Positions 24,538 through 32,332 of a DNA stretch of 64,000 bases are shown piece after piece. The translations under genes were made by a program, and so were the position numbers. The stretch covers positions 124,001 to 188,000 of the forward strand of contig NZ_JOFJ01000015.1 in the NCBI RefSeq assembly GCF_000718255.1, given 5' to 3'. This DNA is from Spirillospora albida. Lineage in GTDB: Bacteria; Actinomycetota; Actinomycetes; Streptosporangiales; Streptosporangiaceae. Position 1 is the stretch's first letter; each line of letters starts with the position of its first letter. The notes beneath the pieces are model-generated. The model did no database searches. It was not told the origin of the DNA and was given only the letters and a program-made list of their open reading frames with translations.

Positions 24538-25245
24538 GTGGACGCGCGCATCGAACAGGTGACGACGTCGGGGAAGCTCACCCTGGACGACACCGAACAC
24601 GACGTCGAGAGCAACACCTACATCGTCGGCAACGAGTCCGAGGTCATCGTGATCGACCCGGCCTTCGACGCCGAGGCGGTTCTGGAGAAGGTCGCCGATC
24701 GCGAGATCCTGGCCGTCCTGCTGACCGACGCCAACGAGCACCGCCTGAGCGTGGTCCTCGAGGTCGCCGCCGCCGGCGAGGAGGACGAGGACTACTGGGC
24801 GCCGATCGCCCTGCACCGCGCCGACCGCCTCCTGTGGCGCGACTACTTCGGCCGCCTCGCCAAGGAGGAGGACGACGAGGACGACGCCAAGGCCCTCCGC
24901 TCCCTCGAACCGGACATCTGGCTCGAGGACGGCGGCGTCTTCGAGATCGCCGACGCGCAGCTGGAGATCGTCCACACGCCGGGCCACACCCCCGGCAGCG
25001 TGAGCGTCATCAGCGAGCAGCTCGGCGTCCTGTTCTCGGGTGACACCCTGCACCGTGGCCGCCCCGGCTCGATCGGCGGCGAGTACGAGGACCTCCGCAA
25101 GCAGCTGAACTCGATCGGCGCCCTGATCACCCCCCTGCCGAAGGACCTGCGCGTCCTCCCGGCCCAGGGCGAGGAGACCACGGTCGGCGACGAGGACGCC
25201 CGCTGGGAGACCTGGGGCGCGCTGGCGCGCGAGAACGACGAGTAG
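24538..25245 (+). CDS. Metallo-beta-lactamase-fold protein with a degenerate metal motif
   Basis: The 235-residue protein has the MBL fold: NTYIVGNESEVIVIDP, HTPGHTPGSVSVIS and LFSGDTLHRG are well preserved. The signature that should read T-H-x-H-x-D-H is instead TDANEH (residues 63-68), so three of the metal ligands are replaced by Asp, Asn and Glu. The middle is unusually acidic (EEDDEDDAK). It may bind one metal or have changed chemistry. GTG 24538 follows TAGGGT at 7 nt, suggesting a leaderless mRNA in addition to read-through from the PHP gene. Glyoxalase-II-like function is possible but not supported by the motif. Confidence 0.8.
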   Translation: MDARIEQVTTSGKLTLDDTEHDVESNTYIVGNESEVIVIDPAFDAEAVLEKVADREILAVLLTDANEHRLSVVLEVAAAGEEDEDYWAPIALHRADRLLWRDYFGRLAKEEDDEDDAKALRSLEPDIWLEDGGVFEIADAQLEIVHTPGHTPGSVSVISEQLGVLFSGDTLHRGRPGSIGGEYEDLRKQLNSIGALITPLPKDLRVLPAQGEETTVGDEDARWETWGALARENDE

Positions 25246-25247
25246 CC

Positions 25248-26126
25248 ATGGCGGAGCAGCTGGGCTTCGACGGGATGCCCCAGCGGCTGTACGCGTGCAC
25301 GCCGTCGCGGCTGAACACGTGGCTGGACTGCCCGCGCCGGTACCGCATGGCCTACCTGGACCGTCCGATGCCGCCGAAGGGCCCGCCGTGGGCGCACAAC
25401 AGCGTCGGCGCGAGCGTCCACAACGCCCTGGCCGCCTGGTGGCGCCTGCCCCTGGCGGAACGGACGCCCGAGGCGGCCGGCTCCCTGCTCGTGCGCGGCT
25501 GGCTCACCGACGGCTTCCGTGACGAGGCCCAGTCGTCGCAATGGCGTGACCGGGCCCGCGAGATGGTCGAGCGCTACGTCGCGGGCATCGACCCGTCCGA
25601 CGAGCCCGTCGGGGTGGAGCGCACCGTCGCCGCCCGCACCGACCGCATCGCCGTCTCGGGCCGCATCGACCGCCTGGACGCCCGCGGCGACGAGCTCGTC
25701 GTCGTCGACTACAAGACCGGCCGCCGCCCCCTGACCCCGGACGACGCGCGCGGCTCGCTGGCCCTGGCGATCTACGCGGTGGCGTCGTCCCGCGTCCTGC
25801 GCCGCCCCTGCCGGCGCGTCGAGCTGCACCACCTCCCGTCGGGCGAGGTGGCCGTCTGGGAGCACACGGACGAGACGCTCCAGCGCCACATCCGCCGCGC
25901 CGAGGGCATCGCCGCGGAGGCGTCCGAGGCCGACGACGCCTACCGCAAGCGCGTCCCGAAGCCGCGCCGGGGCGACGGCGCCCCGGACCACGCCCCCTAC
26001 GACGAGCTTTTCCCGCCCCGGCCGGGCAACCTGTGCGCCTGGTGCGACTTCGCCCGCCACTGCCCGGAGGGCCGTGAGGCGGCGCCCCGCAAGGACCCCT
26101 GGGCCGCCCTCCCCGTGGACGCCTGA
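25248..26126 (+). CDS. RecB-family PD-(D/E)XK nuclease with Fe-S cysteines
   Basis: The 292-residue protein is a solitary RecB-like nuclease. It shows SRLNTWLDCPRRYRMAYLD, GASVHNALAAWW, SGRIDRLDARGDELVVVDYKTG (catalytic Asp and Asp-x-Lys) and a C-terminal CAWCDFARHCPEG. Cys28 with Cys263, Cys266 and Cys272 has the spacing of the 4Fe-4S cluster of AddB/Cas4-type nucleases. It probably processes DNA ends or flaps. There is no helicase or cas gene beside it; it follows the MBL-fold gene by 2 nt and closes the operon. Confidence 0.88.
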   Translation: MAEQLGFDGMPQRLYACTPSRLNTWLDCPRRYRMAYLDRPMPPKGPPWAHNSVGASVHNALAAWWRLPLAERTPEAAGSLLVRGWLTDGFRDEAQSSQWRDRAREMVERYVAGIDPSDEPVGVERTVAARTDRIAVSGRIDRLDARGDELVVVDYKTGRRPLTPDDARGSLALAIYAVASSRVLRRPCRRVELHHLPSGEVAVWEHTDETLQRHIRRAEGIAAEASEADDAYRKRVPKPRRGDGAPDHAPYDELFPPRPGNLCAWCDFARHCPEGREAAPRKDPWAALPVDA

Positions 26127-26149
26127 CCGCGCTCCCGGCGGACACGCCT

Positions 26150-26204
26150 GACCGCGCGGCGTGTTGCGCTCACGGAGTGGCTGAGCGCAGCACGCCACGC
26201 GGTC
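26150..26204. terminator. 23-bp stem bidirectional terminator
   Basis: Arms 26150-26172 and 26182-26204 pair over 23 bp with two wobble-type mismatches and a 9-nt loop. It lies between the convergent nuclease and MpaB-like genes and can act in both directions. Confidence 0.8.
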
Positions 26205-26225
26205 GGACGCGACGGGCGCGGAGGA

Positions 26226-27134
26226 TCAGCGGGACGCGACCGGCGTGCGGGCGGGCCAGCGCCGCGGGTCGCGCAGGCCGTAGAGGCCCTTGCCGACGTC
26301 GTAGCCTTCCGCGGCGAGCCCCTGGCGGGCACGCTCCAGCATGTCGCGGGTGTTCTTCGCGAACGCGTAGTCGTGGAGCCGCTCGGGGATCGCGTTCATG
26401 GCGAGCCGGAACGACTTCAGCGCCGCCGTGACCGCCGGCTGCGGGACCTCCGGCAGCGCCCCGTACATCTTCCGCGCCCAGTCGGGCAGCGAGTAGTAGC
26501 AGAGCGCGCCGAACGGCGCGTAGCCCGGCTTCCCGGGCGTGAGGAACTTGAGGTTCTCCGGCATGGTCGGCCACATGAGGAACCTGACCGTCGCGGCGGC
26601 CTCCTCGGTGACCCGCAGCTGCGGCCGCATGTCCGCGAAGTAGGCCTCCATCTCCGCGACGCTGCCCGGGACGTCCTCCGCGTGGAGCCCCACATGGGTC
26701 GCCGTCTGGCGCTGCTCGTCGAGGTACCTGTCGGCCATGGCGTCGGTGAGCGGCAGCCCCGCCCGCCGGGCGACCTCCAGGTACGAGTACACCTCGGCGC
26801 AGTGCACCCAGAGCAGCAGCTCGGGCTGGTCGAGCCGCTCCGTCTTGCCGGTGTCGTGGTTGAGGATGCGGAGGCTGCGGTGGATGGCCCGCACCTTGGC
26901 GGCGAGGGAGTCGATCTCCTCCTGCGTCCCGAACGTGGCGACCCCGACGAAGTCGGACGTCCGCTGGAGGCGCCCGATGGGATCCTCCTGGAAGTTGGAG
27001 TTCTGCCACACACCCCACATCGCCATGGGGTGGAGGGCCTGCAGCATGAGGCTGCGCACCCCTCCGACCCACATGGCCCTGTCGATGTGGACCCGCCAGG
27101 TGACGCTCTCGGGGGGCTGGACGGTAGCGCTCAT
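26226..27134 (-). CDS. MpaB/DUF2236-family oxygenase
   Basis: The 302-residue protein belongs to the DUF2236 (MpaB/latex-clearing-protein-like) family of heme oxygenases. Landmarks are LMLQALHPMAMWGVWQNSNF, DPIGRLQRTSDFVGVATFG, ELLLWVHCAEVYSYLEV and FGALCYYSLPDWARKMYG; the His and Arg residues in these helices are the likely heme contacts. Relatives make mycophenolate (MpaB), cleave rubber or act on small carbonyl compounds; the substrate here is unknown. ATG 27134 has GGTGAGG 6 nt upstream. An inverted repeat 33-54 nt upstream suggests a dedicated repressor. Confidence 0.83.
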   Translation of the reverse strand: MSATVQPPESVTWRVHIDRAMWVGGVRSLMLQALHPMAMWGVWQNSNFQEDPIGRLQRTSDFVGVATFGTQEEIDSLAAKVRAIHRSLRILNHDTGKTERLDQPELLLWVHCAEVYSYLEVARRAGLPLTDAMADRYLDEQRQTATHVGLHAEDVPGSVAEMEAYFADMRPQLRVTEEAAATVRFLMWPTMPENLKFLTPGKPGYAPFGALCYYSLPDWARKMYGALPEVPQPAVTAALKSFRLAMNAIPERLHDYAFAKNTRDMLERARQGLAAEGYDVGKGLYGLRDPRRWPARTPVASR

Positions 27135-27166
27135 GAACACCTCACCAGTACGTCGTGAGACAAACT

Positions 27167-27188
27167 GGGGTAAGTGTGTCATTACCCC
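27167..27188 (-). promoter_or_regulatory. Inverted-repeat operator candidate upstream of the MpaB-like gene
   Basis: GGGGTAA (27167-27173) and TTACCCC (27182-27188) form a perfect 7-bp inverted repeat with an 8-nt spacer, in a locally less GC-rich promoter region shared with the divergent DUF4132 gene. Confidence 0.5.
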
Positions 27189-27297
27189 GATCTTGATGCG
27201 ACACCGCCCCTGGCTTGCTTCACTCGCACCACTCGGATGTGGGTCCTTTGCCGGTTCCTGTCGTGTTTGTCGGTGAGCTGCCCTACGGTGTGGGCCC

Positions 27298-30200
27298 ATG
27301 ATCACTTCTGTGGGCGCCGACGAGAACAGCCTGGTCATGCCGGACGCGTGGCGGCGTCTCGTCCATCCCCGGCGGGATCGGGACGGTGTGCCGGTGGTGC
27401 CCGCGCTCATCGAGGGCGCGGCGGAGCGGGTGCGTTCGCTCGTGGACGGTGTCCGCGACGACATCGAGCACATCCTCGCGCTGCCCGGCACCGCGCCGGA
27501 CATCGCGGACGCCGCGCGCGCCCACCTGCGTGGGGAGTCCAGTGCGCTGGGGGCGGCGGCGATCGCGCACCTCGCCTTTCCGCTCAACGGGCTGACAAAG
27601 CGGTCCGAACCCCGGCCCGACCTGCTGTTCGCCGATGCCCTGGTGGCCGGACACGGCATCGCGTTCGCCGTGCGCGCCTTCACCGAGCAGGCCGGCATCC
27701 GGATGGAGAACCCGGCGTTCGCAGGCGATTACAGACTGACGACCGCGGTATCACGGCGCGCCGAACTGCGAACGCTCATCGTCCGGCACCGGATTCCGGA
27801 CGACCGGTGCGACGACTGGTGGCTGACCCCGGAAAGCGGCCGGTCGCTGCGCACGCGCCTCGCCGTCGCTCCCGACGACGTCTACGAGGAAGCCGTCGAG
27901 CTGCTCGCGGGGGCACGGCGCCACCCGCTGCAAGAGCTGCTCACCGCCTACCTTGCGCCGACGCAGGACGAATGGGTCGAGCATCTGCTGGCGCACCGCG
28001 ATAGGGTGAAAAGCGAAAGCCTGCACTCCTGGACGGCCTTCTGCGCGCTCGGACGGCCGCACCAGCTCGCGGTGCTCAAGCTGGGGCTCTTCACCACGTG
28101 CAACCGCGAGGTGATCGCGACGCTGATCGAGGGCGTCGGCCCCGCGACGGTGGTGCCGCTGCTGGCCGGCGCGCTGGGACGCCGGTCCGCCGACACCACT
28201 CGCATGATCCTGGACTTCCTCGCCGGGTTGCCGGTGGACGAGGCGTTCGAGGCCCTCCTCGACCGGATCGGTGAGCCCGATACCGTACCCGCCCTCGTGG
28301 TGGCCGCCCGGCGGTTCCCGGCCCGCGCGATGCGGCTGCTGGCGGCGGCCGCCGCACCCCAGGCCGCCGATCTGCTCTCCGCGCACGTCCGCGCCAACCC
28401 GGATATCGCCGAGGACGTGTCCCGCGACCTCCCCGACGAGCAGCAGGCGAAGATCCGGGAGATCCTGGACGCGAACCGGCGCCTTCCGCACGCCGCCGAC
28501 CTGCCGCCCCTGCTGGCCGAGCCGCCGTGGACCCGCCCGCGCAAGAAGGCCAAGCCCGTCGTCATCAACGGCCTGACCGCGCCCGGCTCCCGCGCGGTGT
28601 CCTGGGGGCCGGGCGAACGTGACACCTGGGCGGCGCGGCTCCCCAGCCACATGCGGCTCTGGGAATGCGACCACGACAAGGTGGCGGAGCAGTTCGCCGC
28701 AGGGAATGTCTCCTACGCATGGGAGGGCAAGACCTTCGTGCTCAAGGGCCCGGACGAGCTGGTGCGCCCTCTGCTGAAGAGCTGGGAGCCCCACGATCCG
28801 TGGGATGCGCACGAATGGCTGGGCCCGCTCGTCGCGCGCCGCGGGGCGGACGCCGGCGAACCCGCCCTCGCCCTCGCCCGCCGCAGGCCGTCCGAGCTCG
28901 GACCGTACCTGCTGCCGCTGCTCACCGACGAGATCGCGCTGACCATGGCGGAGTGGCTCGTCCGCCTCAAGGCCGGCGGCAGGACGGCCCGCGCCTGGTT
29001 CCGCCGGCACGGCGCCGCCGCCGCGCCCGCCCTCATCCCGGACGCGCTCGGCAAGCCCGGCCCGCCCCGCCGCGCCGCCGAGGCCGCCCTGCGCCTCATC
29101 GCCGACCGGCACGGGCCCGCGCCGATCATCGAGGCGGCGGGCGTCCACGGCGAGGCGGCCGCCGCCGCGATCGAGGCGCTGCTGGCCGCCGACCCCTTGG
29201 ACGACCTGCCCAAGAACATCCCGGACACCGGCTGGGCGGCCCCGCGCATGCTGCCGCAGATCCTGCTGCGCGACCGCGAGCGGGCACTTCCGGACGAGGC
29301 GGCCGGGCATGTCCTGACGATGCTGGCGATGTCGAGGGTCGGCGATGAGTACGCGGGCGTCCGGGTCGTCCGGGAGCTGTGCGATCCGTCCTCCCTCGCC
29401 GAGTTCGGCTGGACGCTGTTCCGCTGGTGGGAGACGTGCGGCGCCCCCTCCAAGGAGAACTGGGCGCTCACCCAGCTCGCGCTGACCGGCGACGACGGGA
29501 CGGTCCGCCGGCTCACCCCGGTGATCCGGGCGTGGCCGGGGGACGGCGGCCACGCCAAGGCGGTCCTCGGCCTGGACGTCCTGGCCGGCATCGGCACCGA
29601 GACGGCGCTGATGCACCTGCATTCCATCTCGCAGCGGGTGAAGTTCAAGGGCCTGCGCACGCGCGCACAGGAGAAGATCCAGGAACTCGCCGCCGAGCTG
29701 GGGCTCAGCGCCGAGCGGCTCGCGGACCGGCTCGTCCCGGATTTCGGTCTCGACGCGTCCGGCACCCTCACGCTCGACTACGGCCCGCGCCGGTTCACGA
29801 TCGGGTTCGACGAGCTGCTGAGGCCGACGGTCGCCGACGAGGACGGCGCGTTCCGCAAGTCGCTGCCCCGGCCCGGCGCCACGGACGACCCGGAGCTGGC
29901 CCCCGCCGCCTACAAGCGGTTCTCCGCGTTGAAGAAGGACGCGCGGACGGTCGCCGCAGACCAGATCCGCCGCCTCGAACAGGCCATGGTGACCCGCAAG
30001 ACCTGGCCGCTCAACGAGTTCGGCGACCTGCTCGTGCGGCACCCGCTGCTCGGCCATCTCGTCCGCCGCGTGATCTGGCTCACCGAGCTCGACGGAACCA
30101 CGATCTCCTTCCGCGTCGCCGAGGACGGCACGTTCGCCGACGCCGACGACGACACCGTCCTCCTCCCGGAAACAGCGGAGATCCGCGTCGCCCACCCCGT

Positions 30201-30675
30201 CGACCTGGACGGCGAACTGAAGAAGTGGACGGAGCTGTTCACCGACTACGAGATCCTGCAGTCGTTCCCTCAGCTCGCCCGTCCCGTCCACCGCCTGACG
30301 CAGGACGAGCGCGCCGCCGGACGCCTCACGCGGTTCGAGGATGAGTGGGTCGATGTCGGCGGCCTGCTCGGCCTGGTCCGGCGCGGCTGGGAGCGCGGGG
30401 CCCCGATGGACGCCGGCATCGAGCAGTGGATCTCCCGCCAGGTCGCCCCCGACCGCCACCTGGTGATCACCCTCGACCCCGGCATCCCGGTCGGCGACTC
30501 CCACATGCTCGGCGGCGCGCAGCGCCTCGTCGACGTCAGGCTCGCCGCGTCCCCCTACAGCTACAGGAAGGGCGCCCCCACGTCATTCCGCTTCGGCGAC
30601 CTCGACCCGGTCACCACCTCCGAAGTCCTCACCGACCTGATCGGCCTGACCGACGACGCATCGCGCTCGGAATGA
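27298..30675 (+). CDS. Large DUF4132-domain protein
   Basis: The 1125-residue protein is mostly alpha-helical repeats (HEAT-like, for example TMILDFLAGLPVDEAFEALL, ADLLSAHVRANPDIAEDVSR and similar units to residue 800), followed by a DUF4132 domain: LADRLVPDFGLDASGTLTL, RRFTIGFDELLRPTVADEDG, RKSLPRPG, YKRFSALKKDARTVAADQIR, LEQAMVTRKTWPLNEFGDLL and QSFPQLARPVHRLT. No signal peptide or membrane helix. DUF4132 proteins often accompany WGR-domain or MoxR/VWA genes, but neither is adjacent. TACGGT lies 8 nt before the ATG. Function unknown. Confidence 0.78.
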   Translation: MITSVGADENSLVMPDAWRRLVHPRRDRDGVPVVPALIEGAAERVRSLVDGVRDDIEHILALPGTAPDIADAARAHLRGESSALGAAAIAHLAFPLNGLTKRSEPRPDLLFADALVAGHGIAFAVRAFTEQAGIRMENPAFAGDYRLTTAVSRRAELRTLIVRHRIPDDRCDDWWLTPESGRSLRTRLAVAPDDVYEEAVELLAGARRHPLQELLTAYLAPTQDEWVEHLLAHRDRVKSESLHSWTAFCALGRPHQLAVLKLGLFTTCNREVIATLIEGVGPATVVPLLAGALGRRSADTTRMILDFLAGLPVDEAFEALLDRIGEPDTVPALVVAARRFPARAMRLLAAAAAPQAADLLSAHVRANPDIAEDVSRDLPDEQQAKIREILDANRRLPHAADLPPLLAEPPWTRPRKKAKPVVINGLTAPGSRAVSWGPGERDTWAARLPSHMRLWECDHDKVAEQFAAGNVSYAWEGKTFVLKGPDELVRPLLKSWEPHDPWDAHEWLGPLVARRGADAGEPALALARRRPSELGPYLLPLLTDEIALTMAEWLVRLKAGGRTARAWFRRHGAAAAPALIPDALGKPGPPRRAAEAALRLIADRHGPAPIIEAAGVHGEAAAAAIEALLAADPLDDLPKNIPDTGWAAPRMLPQILLRDRERALPDEAAGHVLTMLAMSRVGDEYAGVRVVRELCDPSSLAEFGWTLFRWWETCGAPSKENWALTQLALTGDDGTVRRLTPVIRAWPGDGGHAKAVLGLDVLAGIGTETALMHLHSISQRVKFKGLRTRAQEKIQELAAELGLSAERLADRLVPDFGLDASGTLTLDYGPRRFTIGFDELLRPTVADEDGAFRKSLPRPGATDDPELAPAAYKRFSALKKDARTVAADQIRRLEQAMVTRKTWPLNEFGDLLVRHPLLGHLVRRVIWLTELDGTTISFRVAEDGTFADADDDTVLLPETAEIRVAHPVDLDGELKKWTELFTDYEILQSFPQLARPVHRLTQDERAAGRLTRFEDEWVDVGGLLGLVRRGWERGAPMDAGIEQWISRQVAPDRHLVITLDPGIPVGDSHMLGGAQRLVDVRLAASPYSYRKGAPTSFRFGDLDPVTTSEVLTDLIGLTDDASRSE

Positions 30676-30705
30676 GGAACGTCGGATCGCGCCTCAAATG
30701 CGGGT

Positions 30706-31365
30706 TCATCGAGGTGCGTCCCAGACCATCGTCTGCTGGCGGAGGCGCTTGCCGTTGTACCTCAAGCCGGGCACCAGGGGCGTCGGACCATATGGGGTGA
30801 AGCCCATACGTTCGAAGAACCGCACCGCACGGGTGTTCTCGACCAGGGTCTGCAGGTGGCAGCCGGGGGAGCCGCTTCTCGTCAGCCGCTCCAGCCAGCG
30901 GTTCATCAGCGCATCGGCGGCACCGGTTCCGCGTGCCTCGGGTGCCGCGTTGATGTGGAGGTGGGCGGGCCACCGATCATCGTCGAAGTCCTTCGCGGTG
31001 GGCTCCCTCCGGAGAAGGGCCGACACGCTGTCGAGCATGGCGCGTCCGAAGAAGGCACTGGTCCTGGGCCGCAGCGCCAGCTTGTACTCCTTGATGGCCC
31101 GCGTCATGCGTTCGGTCTCGCTCGGAAACGCCGAGCTGTCCGGGCACCCCGTGAGGTAGCCGACCAGCGCTCCATCGACCGTGGCGACGAACAGGGATTC
31201 CGGTACGAGATCCATGTAGGGGATCAGGTAGATGGCGGCTTCGGAGTCCAGATGTCCCCACAGGGAGGCGGTCGGAGACCCCTCGCCGACGCGACCGAAC
31301 AGTTCTCGCAGCTCTGCGCGGTCGGTCTCCACGAACGAGCGGACTTCCATCGGGCCTCGGCTCAT
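30706..31365 (-). CDS. GNAT-family N-acetyltransferase
   Basis: The 219-residue protein carries the GNAT fold: EVRSFVETDRAELRELF at the start, LFVATVDGALVGYLTG (strand 4), and the acetyl-CoA region HLHINAAPEARGTGAADALMNRW with a modified Q/R-x-x-G-x-G/A loop, followed by LQTLVENTRAVRFFERMGF. A long helical insert (residues 85-130) sits between the substrate and CoA halves. It should acetylate an amine; the substrate is unknown. ATG 31365 is used; an internal ATG five codons later is also possible. It is convergent with the DUF4132 gene. Confidence 0.82.
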   Translation of the reverse strand: MSRGPMEVRSFVETDRAELRELFGRVGEGSPTASLWGHLDSEAAIYLIPYMDLVPESLFVATVDGALVGYLTGCPDSSAFPSETERMTRAIKEYKLALRPRTSAFFGRAMLDSVSALLRREPTAKDFDDDRWPAHLHINAAPEARGTGAADALMNRWLERLTRSGSPGCHLQTLVENTRAVRFFERMGFTPYGPTPLVPGLRYNGKRLRQQTMVWDAPR

Positions 31366-31563
31366 TCCCGAGATCTACAGCAAAGGGCAACGGGTTGGCC
31401 ATAGCCACGACCAGCGACGTCGACCTCCCGCTCGGCCCAGCCGTCGCGCGATGCCTGCCGTCTCGCCACACTCCTGCGCAACGGTGTCCGGGAGGGTCGC
31501 GCCAGGGGCCGCACGCATCACTTTCACGTCCCCGGACGGCAAGTCCGCGGACGGTGGCTGACT
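31366..31563. other. Intergenic region between two GNAT genes
   Basis: This 198-nt stretch holds the promoter of the first GNAT gene (minus strand) and the 3' flank of the second. No credible gene was found. A GTCCGCGGAC palindrome near 31542-31551, just past the second GNAT stop, may aid termination. Confidence 0.4.
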
Positions 31564-32046
31564 TTAGAGCCGTCTTGTCATGAAGACGCTGTGGGGGTCT
31601 TCTCGGTAGTCGGCGAAGGGCGGGCAGGGCGTGAAGCCGAACTTCTCGTAGAGACTTCTGGCGGGGTGGAAGAAGGCGGCTGAGCCCGTCTCCAGGCTCA
31701 GCCGCGTGAAGCCCATTCGTTCGGCTTCTTGTAGGACGTGGGAGAGCAGTCGGGTCGCTATGCCGCTGCGTTTGCGGATGGGGCGTGTGCGCATCGACTT
31801 CAACTCGGCGTGGGACGCGTCCAGGGTCTTGAGGGCGGCACAGCCCACGATGGTGCCCTGGTCCAAGGCGGTCCAGAAGCGGATGTCGGGCTTGCGCAGG
31901 CCGTCCAGGTCCAGGGCGTGCTTGCTCTCCGGCGGGGTGATCGACCGCATCTCCTCGACGTGCTCTTCCAAGAAGCGGATGATCTCCGGGCCGGTGAGGT
32001 CGTCCTCGATGATCGTGACGGGGACGGGCGGCGTGGCTCGCGTCAC
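31564..32046 (-). CDS. GNAT-family N-acetyltransferase coupled to DUF397 gene
   Basis: The 160-residue GNAT enzyme has VTIIEDDLTGPEIIRFLEEH, RFWTALDQGTIVGCAALK (strand 4), and the acetyl-CoA segment MRTRPIRKRSGIATRLLSHV (R-x-x-G-x-A), then SLETGSAAFFHPARSLYEKFGF. It resembles stand-alone PhnO/YafP-type amino-group acetyltransferases. The GTG start overlaps the DUF397 stop (GTGA), so it is the third gene of the helix-turn-helix/DUF397 operon. Translational coupling to a regulator pair is unusual for a housekeeping acetyltransferase. Confidence 0.82.
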   Translation of the reverse strand: MTRATPPVPVTIIEDDLTGPEIIRFLEEHVEEMRSITPPESKHALDLDGLRKPDIRFWTALDQGTIVGCAALKTLDASHAELKSMRTRPIRKRSGIATRLLSHVLQEAERMGFTRLSLETGSAAFFHPARSLYEKFGFTPCPPFADYREDPHSVFMTRRL

Positions 32047-32303
32047 CGGGAGCGGAGGTCGAGCCGGCCGCTCTTCACCGTGCCGAGGAAGGCGGCCCAT
32101 GCGTCGGATCCGAAGGCCAGGACGGTTCCATCCGGGTCCTTGGAGTCCCGCGCCAGCACCAGCGCCTCGCCCGCCGCCACCTCCACGCAGTCGGTTTCGT
32201 CGGCGCTCCGGCTGCTCTTGCGCCAAGTTCCGATCTCGACGCATTCGCCGCCATTGCCAATGCTGTGCCTGCTCGTGCGCCAGGTGATGTTAGCCGTGTC
32301 CAT
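32043..32303 (-). CDS. DUF397-domain protein
   Basis: The 86-residue protein contains WRTSRHSIGNGGECVEIG and WRKSSRSADETDCVEVA, two copies of the DUF397 W-RKSS..S...CVEVA pattern, then VLARDSKDPDGTVLAF and a tail SDAWAAFLGTVKSG. DUF397 proteins are small partners of adjacent helix-turn-helix regulators (WhiJ type) in filamentous actinobacteria and behave like antitoxin-type modulators in some studies. The first, partial copy shows an internal duplication. It begins 29 nt after the regulator. Confidence 0.9.
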   Translation of the reverse strand: MDTANITWRTSRHSIGNGGECVEIGTWRKSSRSADETDCVEVAAGEALVLARDSKDPDGTVLAFGSDAWAAFLGTVKSGRLDLRSR

Positions 32304-32332
32304 GGAAGACCACTGTTCCTCAGAGTTGACGA

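Noticed and set aside
32304..32332. Separate promoter between the helix-turn-helix and DUF397 genes
   Set aside because: The 29-nt gap has no -10/-35 pattern; read-through in an operon is more likely.
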